A stretch of DNA of 7,493 bases from Methanobacterium sp. (GTDB lineage Archaea > Methanobacteriota > Methanobacteria > Methanobacteriales > Methanobacteriaceae). A program made the position numbers and the translations under genes. Within the stretch, counting starts at the first letter, position 1. Every line of letters begins with the position of its first letter. The stretch spans positions 1-7,493 of the forward strand of contig JAUNXM010000097.1 in the NCBI GenBank assembly GCA_030539815.1, given 5' to 3'. The notes beneath the pieces are model-generated. The model saw only the letters and a program-made list of their open reading frames with translations. It searched no databases and was not told where the DNA came from. Positions 1 through 5,908 of the stretch are shown piece after piece.

Positions 1-13
1 GTTACTTAATATT

Positions 14-35
14 CCCGATCCTCAGGTTTTTCGGG
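14..35 (-). terminator. Weak hairpin downstream of the RecA-like gene
   Basis: CCCGA at 14-18 can pair with TCGGG at 31-35 around a 12-base loop, just past the stop codon of the minus-strand gene. No long T-run follows on the minus strand inside the window, so this is only a possible terminator. Confidence 0.25.
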
Positions 36-40
36 TTAAC

Positions 41-700
<660 letters not shown>

Positions 701-710
701 AAACTACAAT

Positions 711-719
711 TCCACCTTA
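711..719 (-). promoter_or_regulatory. Ribosome binding site of the RecA-like gene
   Basis: On the minus strand the sequence TTAAGGTGGA precedes the ATG at 700-698. The AGGTGG core matches the archaeal anti-SD, with about 10-11 bases to the start codon. It fixes the start of the RecA-like gene. Confidence 0.6.
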
Positions 720-798
720 AACAATGTATTATAATCCAAAGAAACATTATTCTATCTTGATATCTCTAACACCATAATAAATAATTTAGGATATAATT

Positions 799-806
799 CT
801 TATATA
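799..806 (-). promoter_or_regulatory. Possible TATA box of the RecA-like gene
   Basis: Reading the minus strand, TATATAAG lies about 100 bases before the start codon. Initiation 22-26 bases downstream would give a leader of roughly 75 bases. The surrounding DNA is very AT-rich, so other TATA-like strings are present and this choice is tentative. Confidence 0.3.
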
Positions 807-907
807 CGTTTCTAATATGAATATTGATTGGCTCCAACAACAATATTTAAATGTGTAACTCATAATTTATGGATAACTATCATAAGGGATACATCAATAC
901 AGGACCA

Positions 908-914
908 TATAAAA
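908..914 (+). promoter_or_regulatory. Probable TATA box for the glycosyltransferase transcript
   Basis: TATAAAA at 908-914 is a good archaeal TATA element. Initiation about 22-26 bases downstream (near 935) would give a short leader in front of the strong SD at 948-953. Two AATTCACC copies (913-920 and 929-936) straddle the predicted initiation region. A second TATA-like string, ATATTTAAAT near 843-852, is an alternative. Confidence 0.5.
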
Positions 915-947
915 TTCACCGAAAGATTAATTCACCAATTTATTGGG

Positions 948-953
948 GGTGAT
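948..953 (+). promoter_or_regulatory. Strong Shine-Dalgarno site, optimally placed for ATG 962 rather than ATG 982
   Basis: GGTGAT, preceded by three more G residues, is a full match to the archaeal anti-SD. It is 8 bases from the ATG at 962-964 but 28 bases from the ATG that opens the long glycosyltransferase frame. This points to a leader ORF with coupled translation, or to a frameshift. Confidence 0.7.
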
Positions 954-961
954 CTGTATTC

Positions 962-997
962 ATGACTACCCCTACAATTAAATGGGCGATACTTTGA
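962..997 (+). CDS. Short leader ORF overlapping the glycosyltransferase start, or its frameshifted true N-terminus
   Basis: Starting at the ATG best served by the SD at 948-953, the frame reads MTTPTIKWAIL and stops at TGA 995-997. It overlaps the first codons of the long frame, which starts at 982 directly after an in-frame TAA at 979-981. Two readings fit. One is an 11-residue leader whose termination allows reinitiation at 982. The other is that a single base is missing: one more T in the T3 run at 993-995, or one more A in the A3 run at 980-982, would fuse these residues in frame to the glycosyltransferase. The sequence alone does not separate the two. Confidence 0.4.
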   Translation: MTTPTIKWAIL

Positions 998-3297
998 CCA
1001 GAAATATCTTCAATAGATCGAACTACTTGAACTGGATTTGTCTTTTATTCCTTATCTTAACAGTTAGTACGGTGGTTTACTACCGTGTCCAGATGCAAAT
1101 CATTATCGGACCTTTCTGGGATACATACTCATTCCTGGCTAATGCCCTGGAATACGCGGGGATGGGTACTGGTTACATCGAACTGGATCGATCACCATTC
1201 CTCCCCTTCCTGACCTCCCTAATATTTAGGATGGGATTTGTCTCGGAAATGGCCATCTATATTTTGGAGGGATTGATATTCATCTTCGGGATCATTGGCC
1301 TCTACCTCCTCCTCAAGCTACGATTTAACCCCCTGGAAAGTTTAGCCGGATCAACCATTTACATTTCCTTCCCGGTGATCCTGGCCTGGCTAGGGATCGG
1401 GTACCTGGACATAGCCGCAGTGGCCTTGTCCATATGGGCGGTTTACCTCACAGTTTTAGCAGTTAAAAAGAACCCGAAATACTTTTATCTGGCATTTCCC
1501 ATGGCCATGATGGCTTTCCTAACCCGTTTCACCGCAGGATTCCTATTATTCCCCATAATGCTGTACATCTTAATTGGTGGTAACTATCTCCGGAACCTGA
1601 AGGAGATGATCCTGGGGCTGGTCCTGAGTATTCTGATTATGATACCCTACCTGGGCTTCATGTACCAGCGGGCTGGAGATCCCTTCATCACCCTCACCAG
1701 CCTCCTGAGTATACAATCAGAATCACAGTCAGGACACTCTGCTTTCTCCTCAGATCCTCTCTACTATCTGAAAACACTGGACCTGTTTATATCTAGCCCC
1801 GGATCTCTTCATGACTGGATTTATTACCTTTTCATAATGATCCTGGTCCTGGGAGTGATCATCTATTTTTACAGCATGTTTAAGGATCATCATTTAGACT
1901 GGAAGTCTTCCCTTAACCGATTCAAAATTCTGTTGATGGTGTTCTTCCTCCTTGCCTTCCTGTTCACCTTTGGTAAAATCAGTAGCATGGCCAGTATTGG
2001 GATGGTGGTTTTATTAGGTTACCTGGCCTATGATCTGTGGAGGGGCAGGTTAAACCTGGACCTGGACATTCTAATGTTCTCCTGGTTCCTGACCCAGTTT
2101 ATTGTTCACGCCCAGTTCGGCTTGAAGGTGGACCGGTACTTCATAACCATGGCCCCGGCCATGGTATACTTCTTAATCCTGGGCATCCATGAAATATCCG
2201 GAAAAATAAGTTTCAACTACCGAAACATTAACCTCACCCGCTACGCACTACCAATACTCCTGGTCATGTTGGCCCTGTCATCCACTGCTACCTACCTAAC
2301 TGGTATTAACCATATTCTGGGGGATGAAGACCAGCAACTGGCCCTGGTATTTCAGGAGGATGAAACTCCGTTTAATGTGAATGGCACTGATTTGGTTAGG
2401 AATAAATACACAGTGGAAAGCTTAACCCAGGCCACTCAGTGGCTTAAACAGTATGACCCTGACTACCGAAACCGCAATATTAGGTCCAATATCTGGCCGG
2501 GAGCGGTGTGGAATCTGCGCATGTTCATGGACATGCAGCCCACGGTTAACACCACCGAGTTAACTGCCCATGAACTGGCAAAAAATAATATTGACTACTA
2601 CATATCCACAGAATCCCTGAACATAGAGTCTTACCCTCCGGTGGCCCAGTTTGGCCTGGTAACCATATACCAGAAGGACCCATCTAAATTAGAAAATAAA
2701 ACCCGGATGCTCTACATTGGACAGAACTGGCAGAACTATATCGATGAAGTTCTGGGCCTTAAGACCTACGTGATATACGAGAATAAGGGTCACGCTATCC
2801 GGGGAAAATCCACAGAGATAGACTCCCATTCCCTGGAAGAACTCCAACAATATCCTTACATCCTACTCTACAACTTCAAATGGCGTGACCAGGAAAAAGC
2901 CGAAGAATTATTAATGCAATACGTAGAATCCGGCGGTACCCTGGTAATAGATGCATCGGGTAACCTGGAGGGTACCTTCTACAACCTGGACAACGCTGAA
3001 TTCTTGCACACTATCATTACCCGCAAGAGCCTACCTGAAAACCCGGTAGTTCAACCCGAATCAGTTAAATTCTCCCCCTTCCTGGCGGATGGCCAGCCAT
3101 GGTACGGGGCCAACTACGAATCCACTGGTGAGAACAAAATCCAGCCCCTGGTCACTGCCAACAACCAGACACTCATCGGTGTGCAGAATATAGGTGAGGG
3201 TCGGATCATCTGGATCGGCTACAACCTGGTCTGGCACGCCTTCCACCTGGATAACCCTGATGAAAAGGCATTAATCCAGGAAGTTATTGGGATATAA
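982..3297 (+). CDS. GT39/ArnT-like multi-pass membrane glycosyltransferase with soluble C-terminal domain
   Basis: This 771-residue protein is probably a GT-C fold enzyme that transfers sugar from a polyprenyl-phosphate donor at the outer face of the membrane. About twelve hydrophobic segments fill residues 18-438. The first loop carries GPFWDTY (Asp47) and YIELDRSPFLPF (65-76), the acidic and Arg-Ser-Pro loop typical of the PMT/ArnT/GT39 group. DRYFITMAP at 384-392 resembles the late (K/R)-R-Y-P motif of these enzymes. Residues 450-570 form a hydrophilic extracytoplasmic part. Residues 575-771 look like a separate alpha/beta domain: LYIGQNW, a YVESGGTLVIDASG motif (647-660) as in glutamine-amidotransferase-like folds, and a final GEGRIIWIGYNLVWHAF strand-helix. 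The donor and acceptor are unknown. ATG 982 is the only early start, since TAA abuts it, but the strong SD sits 28 bases away and fits ATG 962 better, so the N-terminus is uncertain. The exported protein gene follows after a structured gap. Confidence 0.85.
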   Translation: MGDTLTRNIFNRSNYLNWICLLFLILTVSTVVYYRVQMQIIIGPFWDTYSFLANALEYAGMGTGYIELDRSPFLPFLTSLIFRMGFVSEMAIYILEGLIFIFGIIGLYLLLKLRFNPLESLAGSTIYISFPVILAWLGIGYLDIAAVALSIWAVYLTVLAVKKNPKYFYLAFPMAMMAFLTRFTAGFLLFPIMLYILIGGNYLRNLKEMILGLVLSILIMIPYLGFMYQRAGDPFITLTSLLSIQSESQSGHSAFSSDPLYYLKTLDLFISSPGSLHDWIYYLFIMILVLGVIIYFYSMFKDHHLDWKSSLNRFKILLMVFFLLAFLFTFGKISSMASIGMVVLLGYLAYDLWRGRLNLDLDILMFSWFLTQFIVHAQFGLKVDRYFITMAPAMVYFLILGIHEISGKISFNYRNINLTRYALPILLVMLALSSTATYLTGINHILGDEDQQLALVFQEDETPFNVNGTDLVRNKYTVESLTQATQWLKQYDPDYRNRNIRSNIWPGAVWNLRMFMDMQPTVNTTELTAHELAKNNIDYYISTESLNIESYPPVAQFGLVTIYQKDPSKLENKTRMLYIGQNWQNYIDEVLGLKTYVIYENKGHAIRGKSTEIDSHSLEELQQYPYILLYNFKWRDQEKAEELLMQYVESGGTLVIDASGNLEGTFYNLDNAEFLHTIITRKSLPENPVVQPESVKFSPFLADGQPWYGANYESTGENKIQPLVTANNQTLIGVQNIGEGRIIWIGYNLVWHAFHLDNPDEKALIQEVIGI

Positions 3298-3320
3298 GGT
3301 TAGACAATAATAATAACGGG

Positions 3321-3417
3321 TTTCGGATATAAGATATTCCAGAAAATTAAATAGATTAAAACAAGTAAGAGAATTACCAGTAGGAAAGTGTCATATCTGG
3401 AATTGTTGTATCCGGAA
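3321..3417 (+). repeat. Nested inverted repeat (possible RNA structure) after the glycosyltransferase
   Basis: Two stems can form one inside the other. The outer arms are 3321-3329 (TTTCGGATA) and 3409-3417 (TATCCGGAA), 9 pairs including one G-T. The inner arms are 3336-3343 (ATTCCAGA) and 3396-3403 (TCTGGAAT), 8 perfect pairs. They are separated by a 6/5-base internal loop and enclose a 52-base A-rich loop. The element begins 24 bases after the stop codon, and a T6 run follows at 3439-3444. It could be a 3' UTR/terminator structure, a small RNA, or a DNA element. Confidence 0.4.
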
Positions 3418-3439
3418 AGTGTCATATTTAGTGTCATAT
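3383..3439 (+). repeat. Three AGTGTCATAT direct repeats upstream of the exported-protein gene
   Basis: GGAAAGTGTCATAT occurs at 3383-3396 and again at 3414-3427 (31-base period). The shorter core AGTGTCATAT occurs a third time at 3430-3439, 12 bases after the second. All three are in the same orientation, 84-136 bases before the 3523 ATG. They look like binding sites for a regulator. The AGTGTCA core returns at 5381 and 5798. Confidence 0.55.
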
Positions 3440-3444
3440 TTTTT
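3439..3444 (+). terminator. Possible T-run terminator of the glycosyltransferase transcript
   Basis: A T6 run lies 142 bases after the glycosyltransferase stop codon and downstream of the nested inverted repeat. Archaeal RNA polymerase commonly stops at oligo-T. The run overlaps the last AGTGTCATAT repeat, so it may have no terminator role. Confidence 0.3.
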
Positions 3445-3551
3445 ATGGAATTCACATCTTAAAGTGAACCATTAAAAAATTTAATTCACATTCTATAGAT
3501 TCACTTAAATTAAAAGAATATAATGTCCAAAAAAAAGATGGACCAAAAAAT

Positions 3552-3583
3552 GGGGATGTTTATTTTGGGGGATGTTTATTATT
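3552..3583 (+). repeat. 16-bp tandem duplication just before the preferred start of the exported protein
   Basis: GGGGATGTTTATT is present at 3552-3564 and 3568-3580, giving a 16-base period. The period is not a multiple of three, which fits untranslated leader DNA better than coding DNA and supports the start at 3586. The second copy's G-run (3567-3571) may serve as a weak SD. Confidence 0.6.
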
Positions 3584-3585
3584 CC

Positions 3586-4188
3586 ATGAAAAATGGTTTA
3601 AAATGGGTTATGTTCTTGTTTTTATTACTTTTAATCAGTGGAACTGTATCGGCAGCAGCCACCATTGACGTTTACTACACTGATTCTGGTAACCACCCTG
3701 TAGCACAGGTACCGGTGGGTGAAACCATTGCCTCAAACATCGTGGTTACTGGAGATGAAAATCCAGCCACAAATGTGGTGGTGGAGCAATCATTCCACAA
3801 CAACAACCAGTGGACCAATGATAAAAATTACTACACATCACTGGACGGTGGAAACACCTGGACTAAGAACCCCAGCACGGTAACCACCCGTAGTGATGGT
3901 TTCACCTGGCAGATTGGAACAGTACTATCCCACCAGAAGGCCATCCTGCGCTGGCCCGGCACACCAGTGACCCCAGGTTACGAGGTGATGAACGTGCAAC
4001 TGTACATTGACCAGCTACTGGCGGGTTCAGACACCACCAACCTTACCATTACTTCTGTTTCTACTCCCAGTGGATCTACGTCTAAAACTGTGGCTATGCA
4101 AAAAACAGGATTTCCTTTAATATTTCTGGTTCTGGGATTGGCCTTATTATCCGGGGGATTAATATTCTCCAAAGGAAGTAAAAATTAA
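3586..4188 (+). CDS. Exported surface protein with signal peptide and MQKTG-type C-terminal anchor
   Basis: From ATG 3586 the product has 200 residues. Residues 1-23 form a classical Sec signal: basic MKNGLK, a leucine-rich core, then SGTVSA before the likely cleavage site. The middle (about 25-165) is a polar, beta-rich domain with many Asn, Thr, Gly and Tyr/Trp residues (SLDGGNTWTKNP, RWPGTP), like a Big/DUF11-type surface domain, and one NLT N-glycosylation sequon. The C-terminus has MQKTG (171-175), a hydrophobic segment and the basic end SKGSKN, which is the layout of a sortase signal. It probably sits outside the cell, anchored to membrane or pseudomurein. The open frame extends up to ATG 3523 (221 residues). 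I prefer 3586 because the signal peptide starts there, a G-run lies 13-14 bases upstream, no SD precedes 3523, and a non-triplet duplication lies in between. The protein is not a family I can name. It is convergent with rfbA. Confidence 0.75.
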   Translation: MKNGLKWVMFLFLLLLISGTVSAAATIDVYYTDSGNHPVAQVPVGETIASNIVVTGDENPATNVVVEQSFHNNNQWTNDKNYYTSLDGGNTWTKNPSTVTTRSDGFTWQIGTVLSHQKAILRWPGTPVTPGYEVMNVQLYIDQLLAGSDTTNLTITSVSTPSGSTSKTVAMQKTGFPLIFLVLGLALLSGGLIFSKGSKN

Positions 4189-4277
4189 AAATCTATGAAA
4201 AAGAAGTTTAAGATGGGTTGCAGTAGCGTTAAAAGAAAAATAAAGGAAATAAAAAGGATTATAACTGGAAATTAAAT

Positions 4278-4284
4278 AAAAAAA
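4278..4284 (-). terminator. T7 terminator of rfbA
   Basis: On the minus strand a T7 run lies 15-21 bases past the rfbA stop codon, and more T-rich runs follow to about 4235. This fits the archaeal oligo-T terminator. The 110-base gap has no T-run on the plus strand; the first plus-strand T7 is at 4346-4352 inside the rfbA 3' end. The convergent transcripts may therefore overlap. Confidence 0.5.
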
Positions 4285-4298
4285 TATAAGTGGAGATT

Positions 4299-5171
4299 CT
4301 AATACTCGCCCTTAACCAGTTCCACCAGGTACTCCCCGTACTCAGTTTTTTTAAGGATTTCAGCCAGTTCAAGGACGGTTTCCTCTGTTATCCAGCCATT
4401 GTTATAGGCGATCTCCTCTAAACAGGCCACGAAGAATCCCTGTCTTTTCTGTAATGCTTCAATGTAGTTACTGGCTTCCAGTAGTCCGATGTGGGTTCCG
4501 GTGTCCAGCCAGGCCATACCTCGTCCCAGTAGTTCCACTTTTAGCTTCTTCCTTTTCAGGTACTCCTCGTTAACTGAGGTTATCTCCAGCTCTCCACGGT
4601 CAGAGGGTTTCACCCCTTTGGCTATCTCCACCACGTCATTATCGTAGAAGTAGAGTCCTGGTATGGCGTAGTTAGATTTGGGTTGTTCTGGTTTTTCTTC
4701 CAGTGAAAGAACGTTCCCTTCATCATCAAATTCCACCACTCCAAATGCTTTAGGGTCCCGCACGTAGTAACCAAATATTATAGCCCCTTCATCTAATGCA
4801 GAGGCCCGTTGGAGTATTTCGCTGAACCGGTGCCCGTGGAAGATGTTATCACCCAGTACCAGGGCCACGTTATCCTCACCTATGAATTCCTCCCCTACTA
4901 TGAATGCCTCGGCCAGTCCCCTTGGTTCTTCCTGCACTGCGTAGGAGAAGTTCACTCCCAGCTTGCTACCATCACCCAGTAAATCCTTGTAGAGGGGTAA
5001 ATCCCGTGGTGTGGATATGATGAGTATTTCCCTTATTCCAGCCAGCATCAGCACTGACAGGGGATAGTAAATCATGGGTTTGTCGTATATTGGCAGCAAC
5101 TGTTTGGAAACCGCCTTAGTTATGGGATACAGCCTTGTGCCAGAACCTCCGGCTAGTATAATTCCTTTCAT
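4299..5171 (-). CDS. rfbA: Glucose-1-phosphate thymidylyltransferase (RfbA/RmlA)
   Basis: This cytoplasmic enzyme converts glucose-1-phosphate and dTTP to dTDP-glucose and pyrophosphate, the first step of the dTDP-L-rhamnose and related deoxysugar pathways. All family marks are present over 290 residues, the usual length: the nucleotide-binding loop [11 protein letters not shown] (8-18) with Arg13, KPMIYYP (31-37), [10 protein letters not shown] (80-89), metal-site GDN (107-109), FGVVEF (143-148), EEKP (158-161), [10 protein letters not shown] (192-201) and WLDTGT (221-226). The C-terminal helical extension of the RmlA group is intact. The start is supported by GAGGT 8 bases upstream. No rmlB, rmlC or rmlD neighbour is visible, so the gene is a solitary unit here; partners may lie elsewhere. 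It is convergent with the exported-protein gene and may supply sugar for envelope glycans, which is an inference from position. Confidence 0.96.
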   Translation of the reverse strand: MKGIILAGGSGTRLYPITKAVSKQLLPIYDKPMIYYPLSVLMLAGIREILIISTPRDLPLYKDLLGDGSKLGVNFSYAVQEEPRGLAEAFIVGEEFIGEDNVALVLGDNIFHGHRFSEILQRASALDEGAIIFGYYVRDPKAFGVVEFDDEGNVLSLEEKPEQPKSNYAIPGLYFYDNDVVEIAKGVKPSDRGELEITSVNEEYLKRKKLKVELLGRGMAWLDTGTHIGLLEASNYIEALQKRQGFFVACLEEIAYNNGWITEETVLELAEILKKTEYGEYLVELVKGEY

Positions 5172-5179
5172 AATAATAA

Positions 5180-5184
5180 ACCTC
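5180..5184 (-). promoter_or_regulatory. Ribosome binding site of rfbA
   Basis: GAGGT on the minus strand lies 8 bases before the rfbA ATG, matching the anti-SD core and settling the start codon. Confidence 0.65.
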
Positions 5185-5240
5185 TTAGATTCCTATTTTC
5201 ATAGTCAAAATATCTTAACTGAACATTATATTTTTAAGGA

Positions 5241-5248
5241 TATTTAAA
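5241..5248 (-). promoter_or_regulatory. TATA box of rfbA
   Basis: The minus strand reads TTTAAATA here, an ideal archaeal TATA element. Initiation 22-26 bases downstream gives a leader of about 45-50 bases that contains the GAGGT site. The long stem at 5247-5310 begins immediately upstream, so a factor bound there could act on this promoter. Confidence 0.55.
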
Positions 5249-5310
5249 GACTATTTTCCAGGAAATGGTAACGTTTAATTATAAACTAATCTTCCCTGGA
5301 AATTAGTTTT
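5247..5310. repeat. Long imperfect inverted repeat with nested inner hairpin
   Basis: Arm 5247-5262 pairs with arm 5295-5310: 7 pairs (one G-T), a single T/T mismatch, then 8 perfect pairs (TTTCCAGG with CCTGGAAA). The 32-base interior holds a second hairpin, GTTTA-ATTA-TAAAC (5273-5286). The element lies directly upstream of the rfbA TATA box and just before the AGTG tandem repeats. It could be a DNA operator or, if transcribed on the plus strand, a structured RNA ahead of T-rich tracts. Confidence 0.55.
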
Positions 5311-5311
5311 A

Positions 5312-5400
5312 AGTCGTAAACTTCTAAAGTGTAAAAGCTTTTTTAGTGTATAACCTTTTTTAGTGCTAATCAATTTTTTTAGTGTCAAACCGCTGTCTTT
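5312..5400 (+). repeat. Five-unit degenerate tandem repeat, AGTGTaaA...TTTTTT
   Basis: Successive units begin at 5312, 5328, 5345, 5362 and 5381, with lengths of 16, 17, 17, 19 and about 20 bases. Units 2 and 3 read AGTGTAAAAGCTTTTTT and AGTGTATAACCTTTTTT. Units 4 and 5 begin AGTGCTAATC and AGTGTCAAAC. The first unit is AGTCGTAAACTTCTAA. TTTTTTAGTG appears exactly three times (5339, 5356, 5375). There are no conserved spacers, so this is not CRISPR. It may be a cluster of protein sites or a row of oligo-T terminators on the plus strand. Confidence 0.6.
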
Positions 5401-5544
5401 ATGTTTTATTATGGTGTAGGGATGTTTCAGTAGGTTGTATTATGAAATATTGTGATATAAGTTTTATTTTTATTATTAATTCAGTTTATTATCTGTAACT
5501 CAGTTTTTTTTATTTAGTGGATTCAATTTCAATTCTGGTTCTAA

Positions 5545-5560
5545 TACCTATTAATAGGTA
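5545..5560. promoter_or_regulatory. Perfect 16-bp palindrome, candidate operator
   Basis: TACCTATTAATAGGTA reads the same on both strands. It is near the middle of the rfbA-kinase gap, 374 bases from one start codon and 349 from the other. Its length and symmetry suit a dimeric regulator, but the distance from both promoters is large. Confidence 0.35.
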
Positions 5561-5850
5561 CCAATCAGTGCAATTACTCTAATTCACCGGGGAATAAATA
5601 CACCAGTAGAATAGTAACCTAGGGGAAGTCTATTTCTTGGGCTGATGTTTAGAACTATTGATAATCCACTTGTTTTCAGTTTCAATTTTAATTTGATTTT
5701 TATTTCCATCTTGGTTTAAACTTTGAATTTAGTTTTTATTTTTCAGATTTCACTTTTAGGATTCACTTAATTATGATCCAAGATTACACATTTTTGCAGT
5801 GTCAATTAAGGACTGGCAGCAGTTAAACCACAAAAAAGGTTAAAGATGAA

Positions 5851-5858
5851 ATTTAAAC
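5851..5858 (+). promoter_or_regulatory. Possible TATA box of the histidine kinase gene
   Basis: ATTTAAAC lies 51 bases before the kinase ATG. Initiation 22-26 bases downstream would give a leader of roughly 30 bases. No strong SD is visible in that leader (only AGAG at 5897-5900), so translation may be weak or non-SD. Confidence 0.35.
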
Positions 5859-5908
5859 TTTAAAGATAGAAAACTCAAGAAAATACTGATTTATACAGAG
5901 TTATTACC

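Larger units (their letters stand above)
5401..5908. other. AT-rich non-coding stretch before the histidine kinase
   Basis: No convincing gene is seen on either strand; the longest ATG frame noticed is 18 codons with no SD. The stretch is T-rich on the plus strand (for example T8 near 5504-5511). It holds a perfect 16-bp palindrome at 5545-5560, ATTCAC motifs at 5582 and 5761, and AGTGTCAA at 5798-5805. The kinase promoter should lie near its right end: ATTTAAAC at 5851-5858 is a possible TATA box, giving a leader of about 30 bases. Such length before a kinase gene may reflect regulation or decayed sequence. Confidence 0.5.

Noticed and set aside
3061..3246. 61-codon minus-strand open frame inside the glycosyltransferase
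   Set aside because: It is entirely antisense to a well-supported coding region, with no SD and no protein features.
3978..4172. 64-codon minus-strand open frame inside the exported-protein gene
   Set aside because: It is antisense to the conserved-looking C-terminal anchor region; no SD and no domain are seen.
5312..5400. CRISPR-like array
   Set aside because: The units are 16-20 bases, degenerate and directly abutting, with no unique spacers.
5442..5498. 18-codon ATG frame (MKYCDISFIF...) in the long gap
   Set aside because: There is no SD, it is short, and its codons only reflect T-rich DNA.
5172..5908. tRNA or other known RNA gene in the long gap
   Set aside because: I found no cloverleaf, T-loop consensus or GC-rich structured core; the only strong structure is the stem at 5247-5310.
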